Made by a program: the position numbers and the translations under genes. DNA of 64,000 nucleotides from Coniferiporia sulphurascens. Lineage: Eukaryota; Basidiomycota; Agaricomycetes; Hymenochaetales; Hymenochaetaceae. The stretch's first letter is position 1. Each line of letters begins with the position of its first letter. Of this stretch, positions 11,550-25,800 are shown in pieces. The stretch spans positions 1,116,001 through 1,180,000 of the forward strand of contig NBBA01000002.1 of the NCBI GenBank assembly GCA_002794785.1. Direction: 5' to 3'. The notes under the pieces are model-generated. The model made no database searches and was not told where the DNA came from. It was given only the letters and a program-made list of their open reading frames with translations.

Positions 11550-12717
11550 TCAATTACCCTGGATATCCGCGGATTCGCTGAGCGCGGATACAGCTTTGAT
11601 GTCCTCTGGTGTGAGCTGCAGCTCTCCACCTCTGCGTCCTTTCGGCGCGCACGATGGAGCGATGGCAAGGAGTTGGGATATCCGTAAAGAGCGGAGAGTC
11701 AATATGAAATTATAGCTTTGGACACCCAGGAAACGATGTGGTCATAGGAGCCGAACGTACAGCCCCGGCGAGTATCTAAGTAAGCGCAACCTGGCTAGGC
11801 ATGGCGTCATACGTATCGCCGATGGCCTTGAGTTTATCAGATGGCGTGAGGTTCTTGGGGAAGTTCCCCTCTGAAAATCGAATTGAGTCGGTGGTCGCCT
11901 TCGTCGAAATTGGCTCGTGGGCGGAACATAGCAAACACCTCGCCGAGTCAGCGCATACATCAGAGTGAAGGCAAGGTCTTGGGCGTACCGCCCGGGGATC
12001 ACGCAACGACGACGTGTGCTATACTCAATGTCGTTCGAGTTCTTCTCGATGTCCGGGTAGTACGGACAGAGCCCCATTTGCGCTACAATAACACATGCGC
12101 TTTCAATGTCCTTGTTCTACGCCCGCTAAGGCCTATCCAATTGACTGCGCATTTCTCGACGGGCTTGCGCGATGTTTCTATCGGCATTTCGGATCGGCGC
12201 GGTGTTGGTGGCCGATGTAGTCCGTACCGAGGCGCTTCAAAGCGGTCAAGCGCAAGCTTGGTGCACTACGTCATTGAGATGGGCTTTCCGCCTTTAAGCT
12301 TTCCTATTGGGTCGCGCTTTCCAAAATTATTGCGAGGAGGATTTCTGAGCGGTGTTCTGTGTTGGAAACCACTCCGCAAGAGTAAGCTTGGCTGAGAAAA
12401 TAGATAAGTGCTGTTGGCTCTGTGGCTGCAAAATGGAGTAGTGATCCAACTGTGTCGGGCGTACTAAAGCCATACATGTTCGCGCAGTCCCAGAAGGTCA
12501 TGCCCCGATCAGCGGCGTACGTGGGGACCTTGTATGGCCTCGGCTTCGTCAGTGTTGCCTTGGAACGCCCTAATACTTACATCGGAGGTTGATTTGTCAG
12601 ATATAATTTCCCTGGACGTTGAGTGGGATGTATCTATAGTTCCCAATCCGATAGCACCGACAAGTGGGGCCATTTACCGAGGCGGCGCGTGTTGTTTTTC
12701 TTTGAAGTTGTAGACAT
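11550..12717 (-). pseudogene. Decayed aldo/keto reductase (AKR13-like)
   Basis: Reading the minus strand, pieces of an NADPH-dependent aldo/keto reductase appear in the right order but in different frames. They are a start with RRLGK, then PLVGAIGLGT (one base out of frame), GMTFWDCANMYG, RSEILLA, KRLGTDYIGHQHR (family form LGTDYIDLYYQHR), EGNFPKNL, DKLKAI, MPSQVALT followed by an in-frame stop where a Trp is expected, and ELQLTPEDIKAV to the end. The middle section after QHR is badly eroded. Several independent lesions make this a pseudogene rather than an unusual splice form. Confidence 0.8.
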
Positions 12718-13267
12718 GTTGATAGTGTTGTATGGTAAGGTACACCACTAAAGAGCAAGAACATTTCCTTCGTCTTTCACACTGAACAGAATACTTTCAT
12801 AGCATGATCGTAAGCATGGTCGAAATTTGAATCATTTTGATCGTGCCGTCCGATTGCGTTTTCAGGCGCTGCTGGAAGCAGCCACCCCATAGATAAGGTC
12901 ACTTTTCTTTCCAGGATAATAAAAGAGCTCCTAAGCCAGTTTTGATAATTCGGTCTGGAAAGATGCGAGACAGGGGAGCCGCAGTCTACGGAAGAATTCC
13001 TAATTATTCCAGCAAACGGAGAGATCACCTCATCTGGCATATAAATAGATTTGAGGAACTGCTTGTAGCCGTGTTCAGAGTTGAAACTCACCACCGCATG
13101 CGACTCCTGTTGGTTTGAATCAAAGATGCCACGGTGCCAGGCTTAGCTTCCAATTACGTACTATCTTGCTCTGTCTGTTCGGCACATTCCGTTTATCAGA
13201 TCATTAACTCAGTAACGGCACGAGTCATTCAAGGTCGCCGTGTGCCCCCGGCCCCCGTTCGTCGTCC
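12718..13267. other. Intergenic with one doubtful minus-strand ORF
   Basis: A 105-codon minus-strand frame (12,777-13,094) is open but has no recognisable domain or clear exon partner. It may be chance or a remnant. The 3' part should hold the promoter of the F-box gene at 13,268. Confidence 0.4.
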
Positions 13268-14509
13268 ATGGGCACTGCTGCAATACCCAGCCTCCCATCA
13301 GAGCTCTGGTTTCAAACGTTCTCTCATCTTAGCATCATCGAAGATGTCCTAGAATCTGAACCACCCACTGCCACGCACAACCTCCCGGAGGAAGAGGACC
13401 GTCTCATAGCCGAGAGTATCGCTGTAAAGCATGCTCTCAGCCTCGTTTCACGCCAGTTTTATCTCGTCTCCAGGCCAGTTGTACTTGAGGTGCTCTCCAT
13501 ACGCTCGGCTATGCACATACGGTCCTTGGCCTCCGTCCTGTGCGAAGACACTACGGGCACACTTGAAACGACCATGGCGCGGTGGACGAAACGCCTTGAC
13601 ATCCACCTAGGGCCATATGATATGTCGCTATCTGTCGGGCGCGCCGACAGCTCTGTTGGTAGAAGGGCGCCAAACTCGGCGAAGGGGCATCATTCCTTAG
13701 AGGATATAGCGACCATCTTGCGCTCGTGTCCAGCGTTGAATTACCTAAGATGTTGCATTCCTGAGGATCTGGCGGGTACTGACGAGCTTGACTCGTTCAA
13801 TGAAGCCCTCGCAGAGGTCTGCTCTTCTCTCAAAGTCTTACGTTTGCAGATAGTGAAGCTGGTGAATTTGCCCTCGCTGCTGCCTAGCTTCGTCGGCCTA
13901 CACGTGCTGGACCTCTCGCTTTCAGCACCCTCCTCATACAAGGGAGAGTTTGGGATTGATGATTTCCCTTACCTCCATACAATCGGGGGCCCGTTGGAGG
14001 TTATCTGTCCCGCTTTCGCGAGCGCCCGCCTCCCTTCTCTCCGCACCCTCATTTGCAGTCGCTACTCGCGTAGCTTAATACAGGGTCTAATGCAGTTTTT
14101 CGCAAACCATGGCAGTAAGATTACGTGTCTAGATCACCGCTGCGAGCCTGTCTACGGACAATCATACCTGGCGCTCTGTCCAAACGTGACAGACCTCGTT
14201 ATTTCCTGGTCGCACACCGCAACTCTGCGATTTCAATTCATCAACGTCACAACAGTCGGACTCGCGGGCGCCGTTACCGCAGATTTCCACGCTCTGCGGA
14301 TGCTGCTGTACGCGTTTGACGTGTTCGAGTTTGAGCTGGAGGAAGCCAACTTTCCGAAACTTAGAAAAATCAGGGTTCTGGAGAAAGAGTCATCGCAGAG
14401 CCTTCTTAGACACAGCTCAAACGCGCTCAGGCTGTATGATGGGCGACTTCGGGGATGGTCAATTCAGCTGGAAGACGGATATGGTAACAGACTTGTTCCC
14501 CTCACATAA
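13268..14509 (+). CDS. F-box protein, single exon
   Basis: An uninterrupted 413-codon frame starts with MGTAAIPSLPSELWFQTFSHL, the classic basidiomycete F-box opening (P-LP-ELW--IF-HL). HALSLVSRQFYLVSRPVVLE completes the F-box at residues ~50-75. The remaining ~330 residues are leucine-rich without clear repeats (LKVLRLQIV, LHVLDLSLS, LRTLICSR, VTDLVISW), as in the large families of fungal F-box proteins with variable target-binding regions. It would act as a substrate adaptor of an SCF ubiquitin ligase. The target cannot be inferred. It is not an obvious close copy of the other F-box genes in the window. Confidence 0.85.
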   Translation: MGTAAIPSLPSELWFQTFSHLSIIEDVLESEPPTATHNLPEEEDRLIAESIAVKHALSLVSRQFYLVSRPVVLEVLSIRSAMHIRSLASVLCEDTTGTLETTMARWTKRLDIHLGPYDMSLSVGRADSSVGRRAPNSAKGHHSLEDIATILRSCPALNYLRCCIPEDLAGTDELDSFNEALAEVCSSLKVLRLQIVKLVNLPSLLPSFVGLHVLDLSLSAPSSYKGEFGIDDFPYLHTIGGPLEVICPAFASARLPSLRTLICSRYSRSLIQGLMQFFANHGSKITCLDHRCEPVYGQSYLALCPNVTDLVISWSHTATLRFQFINVTTVGLAGAVTADFHALRMLLYAFDVFEFELEEANFPKLRKIRVLEKESSQSLLRHSSNALRLYDGRLRGWSIQLEDGYGNRLVPLT

Positions 14510-15776
14510 TCGAACACATAATCGAACATTATGGAGATTTGTTTTTCATAATCGATCGCCGCACAGCTTCGAAACATGTCTATTCTGGACTACGATGTCT
14601 CCGTGTCGCTATGTGGCGCGGGCCTTTCTACTCACCGATTGACCATTGAACCACTCGCTCTGTTGATATCCGCGGCACTGCACCACTATTCCCCTTCTAA
14701 CGAGGAGCTTAAGTGCTACAAGATACCTAGATCCCCTATATCTTATCGTAGACACGCCCCCCTCCAATAGAGCTTAGAATTCTAGACCCGTTTTGTGAGT
14801 ACGATTGGCGGTAAGCTGGCTGATTTCATTGACCTCAAATTGAAGATACAAATAGATCGCGTATACTAAGTTGTATGCTCGGACTGAAGCTAACGCTCAA
14901 AGTCTTGGCCGGGCCTCGGTCACCACATACATGTAATACAAATCCTGATCGTCGTTGGTGGCGGCGCGGCATCAATTTCGCACGTGGGGCTATGTCATCT
15001 CGGAAATTTCAACATCGCTTGTCTTTCAAGAACGCCGATGTTCACAGCGCTGGACGTCCGCAGTTACCATCTCCTCTCTTCCTTTGACCGGACCAGAAAT
15101 GCTGACTTGCTCAATCCCCCGACTCGGAGCCTTCTCGCCTCGGACTCGTTCAGAGCTGCCAAAAGAGAGAGTTTCCTTGACTCCATCTTAGTAACTATCT
15201 CTGACACGCTTCCAACACCGGCTTCATGATCTCTATTTGCGGGCAGAACAATCATCCCGAACGCCGACGAAGTTGTTTCGGTGACTTGGAGTATTTGTTT
15301 TGGGTGGTTGGAGTTGCAAGATCATGATCTACGATAAACTCCTGTGACCTATGGTTGTGGTGTCCGCTCTACGGAAGGGGCCACTCTAGAGCCGAAAAGC
15401 GCCACCTCTACATATGTGAAGTTGCGCAATGTTGTATGGCTCACTACCTAAGTCATGCTCTTGAGGAAGTTGCCACCTCCAGGTACCTTATCGGTGACGG
15501 CGGTTTTGGAAGCTTGCCGCATTCAGTAAACATTTTTCCATTCTTCCTCTTTAGTCCTCCCGATCTTCGTCCGCTCGCTCACTCGGACAATCATGCTCTA
15601 ACCTTTTCTGGTTATCATATCGTTAGGCTTACAACGCCGGGAGTACCGAGAAGGCGCTAGTCGTGCGGCCGCGCAATACGATTACGGGGCAACAGTGTAC
15701 CGAATACCAGTCCAGAGCGTCGAAATGCACACCCGCTAGTCATTCTTCTTATGGCGAATTGTTGGTCTCCGGGACC
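14510..15776. other. Intergenic, no supported gene
   Basis: Short overlapping plus-strand frames at 14,875-15,229 and 15,355-15,660 look weakly protein-like but have no motif and no convincing splice joins. They may be debris of another F-box gene. That is a guess. Confidence 0.4.
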
Positions 15777-15786
15777 CTTATAAATA
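15777..15786 (+). promoter_or_regulatory. TATA-like box of the monooxygenase gene
   Basis: CTTATAAATA lies about 80 bases upstream of the ATG at 15,867, the usual spacing for fungal TATA promoters. Confidence 0.55.
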
Positions 15787-15866
15787 CCTCGTCAGTAATT
15801 CTTGGCGGAGTAGGCTAAACTCGTCTCCCATACCTTCCTTGTCGTTTCGTCTCCGTCGCTACCCCA

Positions 15867-18534
<2,668 letters not shown>

Positions 18535-19340
18535 TACTGGATTCTGTAGACTTACTCGTGGCACTTCTTTGGTATCCTTTTTATGCTCTGTTTGCGTACG
18601 TATGGTGTAAATAGAATTGATCGGCCCTAATGGAATACATCTACATTTAAGATCGATGTTGCGCAGAGGATGGTTAATGTCCTGAAAGATAGCACGCTCA
18701 AAAAGATAACGGCCTGGTGCACTTTATTTGTAGTGTATTCAATCGGTTGCGAGTACAAGTAAGCTTAAGCTTGTACATGCACATTTTCTGGAGATGGACT
18801 CGGTACGTGCGATCTTCTTTTTCGACTTTGGAAAACGTCTAAGAAACAGACAAACTGCTTAGCCATCCGACGAGGTTGCCCATTACAGTACTATCGTCCG
18901 GCATTGCCAGAGGACAACGGTCAGCCACAGCTGGGGAAGCCCATACCGTCGATTACATAAGGCTGACAAGGAATAAAAGTGTGAATCATATTCCTTTTAA
19001 GGATGATACCTTCCATGATGGCAGCAAATCCGAACTTCCTCTGGCACTGGCAGGAGAAAGGGAAAAAGCCTCTCCTCCGAATTCTGCACACCACCGCTAT
19101 GTTATTACCCTAACATTTCTTGTATTACCGTTTTAACGAGAACGGCTTGCTAGAACAACGACTCACGACACATGAAAAGTCATCTGGGTCGTCTCCACTG
19201 CGAAGCATGTTTTACGAAGAACTGTCTCTGCGCAAGAGTACGGCGCTCCCTTCTCGGCGACTTTGATGAATGTTATATGGGAAGGAGGGTATGTGGGGAG
19301 CTGGTTTTTCTGGGACCCGGAGTGTCCAATGACAACTGGG
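18535..19340. other. Intergenic, nothing recognised
   Basis: About 800 bases after the monooxygenase stop, AT-richer than the genes around it. It has no open frame with a recognisable motif. Confidence 0.5.
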
Positions 19341-19880
19341 CTCGTTGTTGTTCAAAGCAGCGTCTTTGACTTGCGACTTCGAGAAGGACCTTTTGATGTT
19401 TCTCATTTTCTCTTGTTGTGATTCCTTGGTTGACTTCTGAGCTCTTATATTCTTGTCATGCTTCTCAAACCCGAAGACACGCCAGCACGCTTCGAGATGG
19501 TCACCAGTCCGGTGCTCTCCTCTTTTTGTACCAATCCATACCTCATCAAGTCCTGAAAATAAATTGAAGAGTTTTCTCTCTACCCTGCACAACTCTGCTA
19601 ACGTCAACCATTTGCAATGGGACATTGCACCTTGGACACAGAAAATGTTACGAATGGCGAATCTGTCAGGTGTCCGGGATTCGTTGTTCTACATATTGAA
19701 GTCCTCGCTGGTGTTGAGGGCATTTACCTTGGAGCAGCGCTTAATTCGTTCAAGGCCCTTCTGCTGGATGATCTCGAGGAATAAATGGCGCACAGCGCGC
19801 ACAGTCCGCCTGGAAGAACTTCTATCCGTTGACCTATCTTTTCAACCGGATAATAAATTTCACTAAATAGCTGCATCATC

Positions 19881-19945
19881 ATGCTCGGATTCCTCACCCT
19901 CACTATTCTCGTCGATTCTTCTGCATTCGTCATCCCTACGTCGGG
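19881..19945 (+). pseudogene. Orphan M43 protease signal-peptide remnant
   Basis: ATG at 19,881 reads MLGFLTLTILVDSSAF then a Pro-Thr-Ser stretch. This lines up with the intact gene's MLRLPFLSLSLFVVSSAF and its PTS at 20,635. No catalytic exon follows, because the next tandem unit begins at about 19,948. Confidence 0.65.
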
Positions 19946-20544
19946 ATTCGGATTTGTTCAAGGCAGCGTGAGCGCGCTCTTTGACTTACGATTCATCACC
20001 ACCACATGATCATGTCATAGGATCGTGCGTGCAAGTTGCTGCTCGAAGGGACAACGATCGGTTCCACCGTGGCCGACAGCATAGGAATGACATCCCATGC
20101 TCGTTGCGACTCCGAGAAGGACCTATTGATGCTCCTGTTTTCTCTTGTTGTGCCTTCCCGGATGACTTCTGAGCTCTTTATAGTCTTATTCCGCATCTCA
20201 AAACCGAAGACCTACGCCAGCACGCCCGGGACAGTCACTTGTCTAGTGTTCTCCTCTTTTTGTACGGATCCGCACCTCATTTAGTCCCGAATTTACTCTG
20301 AAAAATTCTATCCCCACATTTCACAATGCTGTTGAACTTCTCCCACTTGCAATGGGACGTCGCTCCTTGGACACAGAAACTTTTACGAATGACAAATCTG
20401 TCAAGCGTCCCAGATGCGCAGGCTGCTCTGCATGATCCGCGCCGGGCATGCACACTGGAGCTCTTCTCGCCGGTGTTGAAGGCAATATTATTTGCTTTGA
20501 AGCAACGCTTAGTTCGTCAATGGCCCCTTGCCGAAAAATCTAGA

Positions 20545-20556
20545 GGTATAAAGGGG
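20545..20556 (+). promoter_or_regulatory. TATA-like box of the M43 protease
   Basis: GGTATAAAGGGG lies about 85 bases before the ATG at 20,635. The matching place in the first tandem unit (near 19,780) has drifted to AGGAATAAATGG. Confidence 0.6.
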
Positions 20557-20634
20557 GCACAGTTCGCCTGTGAAAACTTCTATCCATTGGCTCCCCTTTT
20601 CAACCGGATACCATTCTGTTCTGCAAAAACCGAC

Positions 20635-21837
20635 ATGCTCAGACTCCCCTTCCTTTCTCTCTCTCTTTTCGTTGTTTCTTCTGCATTCGCTAGTCCTACG
20701 TCGGAAAACTCTACGGACACTAAGTGAATCTTCTCTCCGCTTGTCGTTGGCATGATTTTTACTGATAGATGAATGATCCATCTTTGTGCAGACCTTTCTG
20801 CGGTACCGTCATTTCCGAGGAGCAGCTGGTTCTGGAGCAAAAGGATTTCCACAATAGGCTAGCGACGAATGAAAGGAGCACCACCGTCGCTAGCGAAAGA
20901 CTTAATGCCCAAGATGCAGTCATCCCTGTGTACTGGCACGTCATCTACGCGGATGCGAGCTTCAACGGAGGCAATATACCGTATGTCTTTCTTCCTCATC
21001 TTAGCGAACTCAGGATTTGACCAACATCCTTTCAGTGATTCGATGATCTACAACCAGATCGACGTTATTAACGAAGGCTTCGCCCCTACTGGGTTGCAGT
21101 TCCAGCTTGCGGATGTAACCCATACACAAAACAGTTACTGGTTCAACTACGTTGATCCTGAGACGGCCCAGCCTCAATACGACATGAAGAACCAGCTGCG
21201 CAACAATAATTACGGCCCGGCTGCGCTCAACATTTACTCTCTTGGTCTAAACAACATTGTTACTCCGGGAACGCTAGGCTATGCAACATTCCCCTGGGAC
21301 TATGGCTCGAACCAGCTCAACGACGGAATCATTATACGGTACTCTACTCTTCCTGGTGGGAATTCCCCTGGTAATAATTTCGGAAAGGTAGGTTTTACAT
21401 CTCAAATACCTCATGAGAGATATCCTTTTACATTGAGAAACTTACAAGGTACTCACTCACGAAGTCGGACACTGGGTTGGTTTGCTCCATACGTTCCAGG
21501 GCGTAGGTATTTTGCGCCTTGCAGGCGTTTGTCTGTTATTTACATATTTTGCTATAGGGCTGCTTCGGCCCAAGAGACTATGTCTATGATACTCCACCTG
21601 AGGCTGTTGAAGCAGTAGGTTGTCCAATAGGCCGTGATACGTGCTTCGGCGGCGGGATCGACCCAATCCGTAAGCATACTCTTTGTCTATTGTGTTACCC
21701 GATGTCATGGAACAGTCTTCGGCCATATAGACAACTATATGGACTACACTGCCGACACTTGCAGAGATGAGTTTACCGCAGGCCAGATCCAGCGCCTGCA
21801 AAATCAAATCAATATCTTCCGAGGAATTTTTGTTTGA
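20635..21837 (+). CDS. Secreted M43 (pappalysin-like) zinc metalloprotease
   Basis: Six exons (20,635-20,723; 20,792-20,980; 21,036-21,387; 21,449-21,502; one ending near 21,670; one ending 21,837) join in frame to about 290 residues, the usual size of short fungal M43 enzymes. A signal peptide (MLRLPFLSLSLFVVSS) is followed by a pro-region and then VIPVYWHVIYAD, typical of M43 catalytic domains. Exon 4 encodes HEVGHWVGLLH, the HExxHxxGxxH zinc site. Exon 6 encodes NYMDYT, the Met-turn. Paired cysteines (GCFGP, GCPIGRDTC, DTCRDEF) suggest disulphides. It would cleave extracellular protein. The start codon sits just after a TATA promoter that has been duplicated upstream. No defect was seen. 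Confidence 0.92.
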
Positions 21838-24253
21838 TGGTCTATTCTGTTGGTTCGTTATTCTTTACCCTGTGTGTGGGATGTTCTCACAAGTGGCGGG
21901 CCTTCCTGTCTCACTCCGTAATTGAGCTAGGTGACCATCCTGACGCTTGTTAAGTACCAAGAAGCTGATGAGTATATTGATATGATACTGGGTGATCACT
22001 TAGACGCAGTTACAGTAGTTGTTTTTGAAGAGGAAGAGACTACATGCATATTTGCTCCCGAGTTTCACGCTATCACATGAAAACAAACCTCCATGCGGTT
22101 ACAGTAATGTCATTTTCCAGAAATGTGGCTCGAGTTGGTCGCGCAAGGCGAAATTAATCCATAAGCATACGCCGGACTAGAGTGGTCGAGCCATTATCCA
22201 CCTACCCGCTCGGATCACTTTTTCCAACTATCAGCTCAAGCGCACCGATATATAAGGTAGAGCGACTCACGCTCGCGTTTTTATGTATAGCAGGAGAAAC
22301 TGATTATTTTCAGTATCAGTATCAACAAAGAGTTCCTCCCCCTCTTTGTGCCACTTTCGAACACGAAGGAGAAAAGCAATAAATCCCTATCCACAGAGTG
22401 ATCTATTATCCCAGAGGAATCAGCTGCGGCTGTTTCTTCTACTTAATCTTGAGTGGCGTATCGCCACTCGGAAGCAAAAGGTGCACCTATTTGGGCGATC
22501 ACACGGAGGGCCATCATGATGGTCAGTGCGGGGATGGCGTGTCTGGGTATGGTAGTATAGCCAACTTGAAGAACAACTGGAACTTTCAATCGGAGCTTAA
22601 AAAAGGTCTCACGCCAGTACGCCAGTAGTGCTGTGGGCAGAATTTGTGTATTCTGCCGTGACAATTCTGTAGAGCGGCAATCAATGCGCAATTGGTATAA
22701 GTCGATAAAATCATGGTATACATACCCACGGCGGAATTGGCGGAATAGTGTAATTGTAATACATATGTAATACAACTCGTGAGAAAAGTAAATGCACAAT
22801 TTGAAGATTTCCGGTCCAATTTTGAGTATTTTCTGTGTCTTTTGTGATGTTTAGTTTATGATTACAGCTTCAGATGTGTTTTTATGTGAAGTCGAACTGG
22901 CCTCCTTACACTCCGAACTTAGAATCAAAATTCAGAACATTTTTATAAATAGGAAAAACAAAATACCTTGTCACACCGTCACTATTACTCTTCATTTATT
23001 AAGGAATTATTGACGCTATGGAATTACGACAAGTGGTAGCTTGGTACTAATTAATGCCTACCCCAAACATCTTTTGTCAAATGCCATCCTGATTCCTGCC
23101 TAGCATAAGCCATTTTCGGTTTTCTGCCCCCCTAGCACTACATGTCGGAATCGGATGCATTACCATTCAATCACAGTTATTAATGAGAACAAAAAAAAAA
23201 TCTCCGAGGCTGTTAAATTTTTTTTCAGAGGGGTTGGTTTACTTATGCGGGCGGCTCAGAATACCAATACTTCCCGTAATAGTCCCGCGCCGCAGTCCTT
23301 TTCCCACGCGGGGGTCCCTGCGCCCGCCGCCCGCCACCTGCCAGCTCGGAAAACTCCGGAGTCCGAGCCACCCTTTTTTGTGATTTATCTCAGAATTTAG
23401 TCCCGGCGCACCGCACGACGAGCGTCAATGCAAGACATAGGACATCGAGATACCATCGAAAGTTGAGTATCGAATACGGAACAACACCAAACTTCCTTAT
23501 TTTTTTCCCCCAACCTTGATGCCCACACGCCCACACTCACACCCAGCGACATACACACACGGCGGCGCGTGATCATGACACACCAACAGACACAAACAAC
23601 TGATCATTCGTGTCTTACTACTTACTAAGTAGCTAGAAAGGAGCCGGTGGAAACACACGTATTAATTATAATACCAAGAAAAAACGGAAGCAGAAAAAAA
23701 TAGAGGAGAGAGTTGGAAGAGAGGGAAGAAAAGAGGTCTACAATTGACATATTGTGAGGACAGACAGAACAGAAAGGGGGACGAGGGAGGAAGTATATTA
23801 CTAGACTGAACTTAAAGACGCTGCGCACGGAAAGGAGGGGGCTGGAATTGGACGAGAGCGTAAATAGGCCACTGACCGTTCGGAAGGGAGAAGAAAAAAG
23901 GGGAAGAGGACAGCACAGCGATTGGGATCCGAATCTAGTCGTAGTTGTCGAACGGGGCGGAGTGCATAAAAGAGCAGAGCGGGTGATGGGGGTAGGACGT
24001 AAGACGGAAAACGGAAAAGTCGATGTCGGGTCGAAAATATTAATGCAGGTTGATGCGTGATTGCGAACAAGGGGAAAGCGGCGTGGATACGTGGAGGCGA
24101 GAACACACTTAGAGTTGGTACACTTGAGAAGGCAGTCTGACGCGTGCGTGGGGAGCTTGAAAACAGGAAAGCGGTAAAGCGAGAACGGGACCAAAATCGG
24201 GACAGAAAAGAAGAAAAAGAGGAGAGGAGAATTGAAGAAACAAAGATGAGACA
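21838..24253. other. 2.4-kb intergenic region with a long polypurine tract
   Basis: No gene was found. About 23,640-24,250 is almost all A and G on the plus strand, and thus pyrimidine-rich on the minus strand, just downstream of the zinc-finger-like gene. The 210-codon minus frame there is low-complexity Ser/Pro/Phe/Leu and is rejected as coding. Around 23,280-23,350 there is a GC-rich island. Confidence 0.55.
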
Positions 24254-24608
24254 TCACTCAACCTCGATAAGGGGAACTTCGCGCCCCCCCAAGCCTCTAG
24301 GCCGCTCCAGTCTAAGTTCTCCCCCTACCTGTTCATCTTTTCCGTCCCTTTTTTCGACGTCGCCGCAAGTCCCTCCTTTCTCGATCCCCTCGTCCCCCTC
24401 CCCCTCTCCATCGTGCGACCCAGGATAGCTACGCACGACCCATACCGCCTCCTTCACCTGACTCCACGTCCACGCCCGCGCGCCCTCCAGCGTAAATGGG
24501 GACAGCTCGCGCGTGCCGCGTCGCCGCGACCGGCGATAGTAATCCTCCAGCACGCCGTCTGGCTCGTGCACCTCCGGCTCCGGCTCCAGCCTCACTTCCG
24601 AATCCGCT

Positions 24609-25800
24609 TCATGCCCAGGCGTCGGCCTCCGCAGGCGGCGGAGTCTCGGGCGGCGGTGACGAGCGTGGACCGGGCGAGGACGCGTGCGGGGAACCACTCG
24701 AGGGCGGCGCAAGCACGGAGAACGGCGAGCGCTCGTCGTCGCGCATGTGTATTTCGATGTCGACGTCTGGTGACTCTTCCTTCACGTAGATACCGTCGTT
24801 GCCATCCCCGCTTGAACCGGTTGACATGGGTGCGGAACCCTTCGCGTTCGCACGTAGACGGATCGTGAGCCCTGTGCGTTTTGACAGCGGCTGCACAGCG
24901 TCCCGGGACATTTGCGAGCGCTGTTTCTGCGATTGTTATTCAATCATTTCGTCGCACGATGCAGCCACAGCCAGAGAAAAGCCCAGACAAGGTGTGGGAA
25001 AGTGAGAGAGTAAGACACGACGCTGAGAAAGGGGGGGGGGAAGCAGGAAGCGAGACAGGCAGAGCAAAACAAGAAAGGGAGGGAGATAGCGAGAGGGGGG
25101 AGGAGACGGAAAAAAGGACGTACACGTTCTGCCGCGCGCTTGGAGCGCTGTGCACGGCCTGCAGGTGCACGGCGCGCGCAGCGTTCAATGTGTTTCGTCC
25201 AGTGGAACGCGTCGTACGCGCTCTTGGTGGAGAGTTTGATGAGCTGCCCGCACAGACGGCACGCGACGAGTTCGGGGCCGCGCACGTCCGCGTGTGGGTG
25301 GGCACGGAGACGCTGCTCGCGCGCGGCCGTACGCTGGGCATACGCGTGCGCGCGCGTCTCGGCGCTGAGTGGGCGTGGCCAGGGCATGGGCGGCGACGGT
25401 GGGAGGGGGGGAAAGGGGGAAGGGTAGTAGTCGGGTCAGGAAGGAGGCGGAGGAGTAAATGGAGGGAACGCACGTTGTGACGGAGGAGGAGCTCGAGCCA
25501 GGGCCTAGGCCTAAGCCTGAGCCTGAGCCTGAGCCTTTCGACATCGCGTCGCCAATGATATCTTTCTCTGGCCTGCCCGTCGATTCAGCGTCTAGCAGGA
25601 ACGTCTCCCTCTGCCCTCGCGGGGCAGGGGGGAAAGGAAGGAAGGAGAGAAGGGGGAGGCGAAGTGGGCAAGGGGAAAGGTGGACGAGAAGAGAAGGGGG
25701 GCGGAAGAAGTGGAGTGGAATAGGCAAGCAGGGGAGCCACTCGACTCACCTCAGGGGGGACGTCGTGCTCGGGGCCTTCCCGCTCTGCATTGCTTTCCAT
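24609..25800 (-). CDS. C2HC zinc-finger-like protein B
   Basis: The gene model has four exons (25,750-25,800; 25,474-25,610; 25,124-25,364; ~24,609-24,890), starting MESNAEREGPEHDVPPE. Exon 3 holds one finger: CRLCGQLIKLSTKSAY, then HWTKHIERC, which fits C-x2-C-x19-H-x3-C. It is preceded by QRLRAHPHADVRGPELVAC, a spacer also seen in the neighbouring gene. Exon 2 is Gly-Ser-rich. The last exon is acidic and Ser/Pro-rich and contains IYVKEESPDVDIE, a possible SUMO site. The end is uncertain: a second frame continues to 24,254 with ELSPFTLEGARAW and WSQVKEAVWVVRSYPG, which look genuine, so a further splice or a frameshift may change the C-terminus. Introns are strongly pyrimidine-rich. Function is unknown. 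Nucleic-acid or protein binding in the nucleus is an inference. Confidence 0.6.

Larger units (their letters stand above)
19345..20710 (+). repeat. Tandem duplication of the M43 protease promoter and signal peptide
   Basis: Two head-to-tail units of about 0.6-0.75 kb lie at ~19,345-19,945 and ~19,948-20,710. Shared landmarks are GTTCAA(A/G)GCAGCGT at the start, CGAGAAGGACC(T/T)(T/A)TTGATG, TTTTCTCTTGTTGTG, CTCCTCTTTTTGTAC, TTGCAATGGGAC, CCTTGGACACAGAAA and TCTTCTGCATTCG. The second unit runs straight into the intact protease gene. The first ends in a decayed copy of its signal peptide. Unit 2 has extra sequence near 20,000-20,100. Confidence 0.8.

Noticed and set aside
23625..24257. 210-codon minus-strand ORF
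   Set aside because: It is the pyrimidine side of a polypurine tract. The product is low-complexity Ser/Pro/Phe/Leu with no domain, and it lies downstream of a gene.
24940..25473. 177-codon and 147-codon minus ORFs read straight through 25,124
   Set aside because: They run through a pyrimidine-rich intron. Only the finger-coding exon portion is supported.
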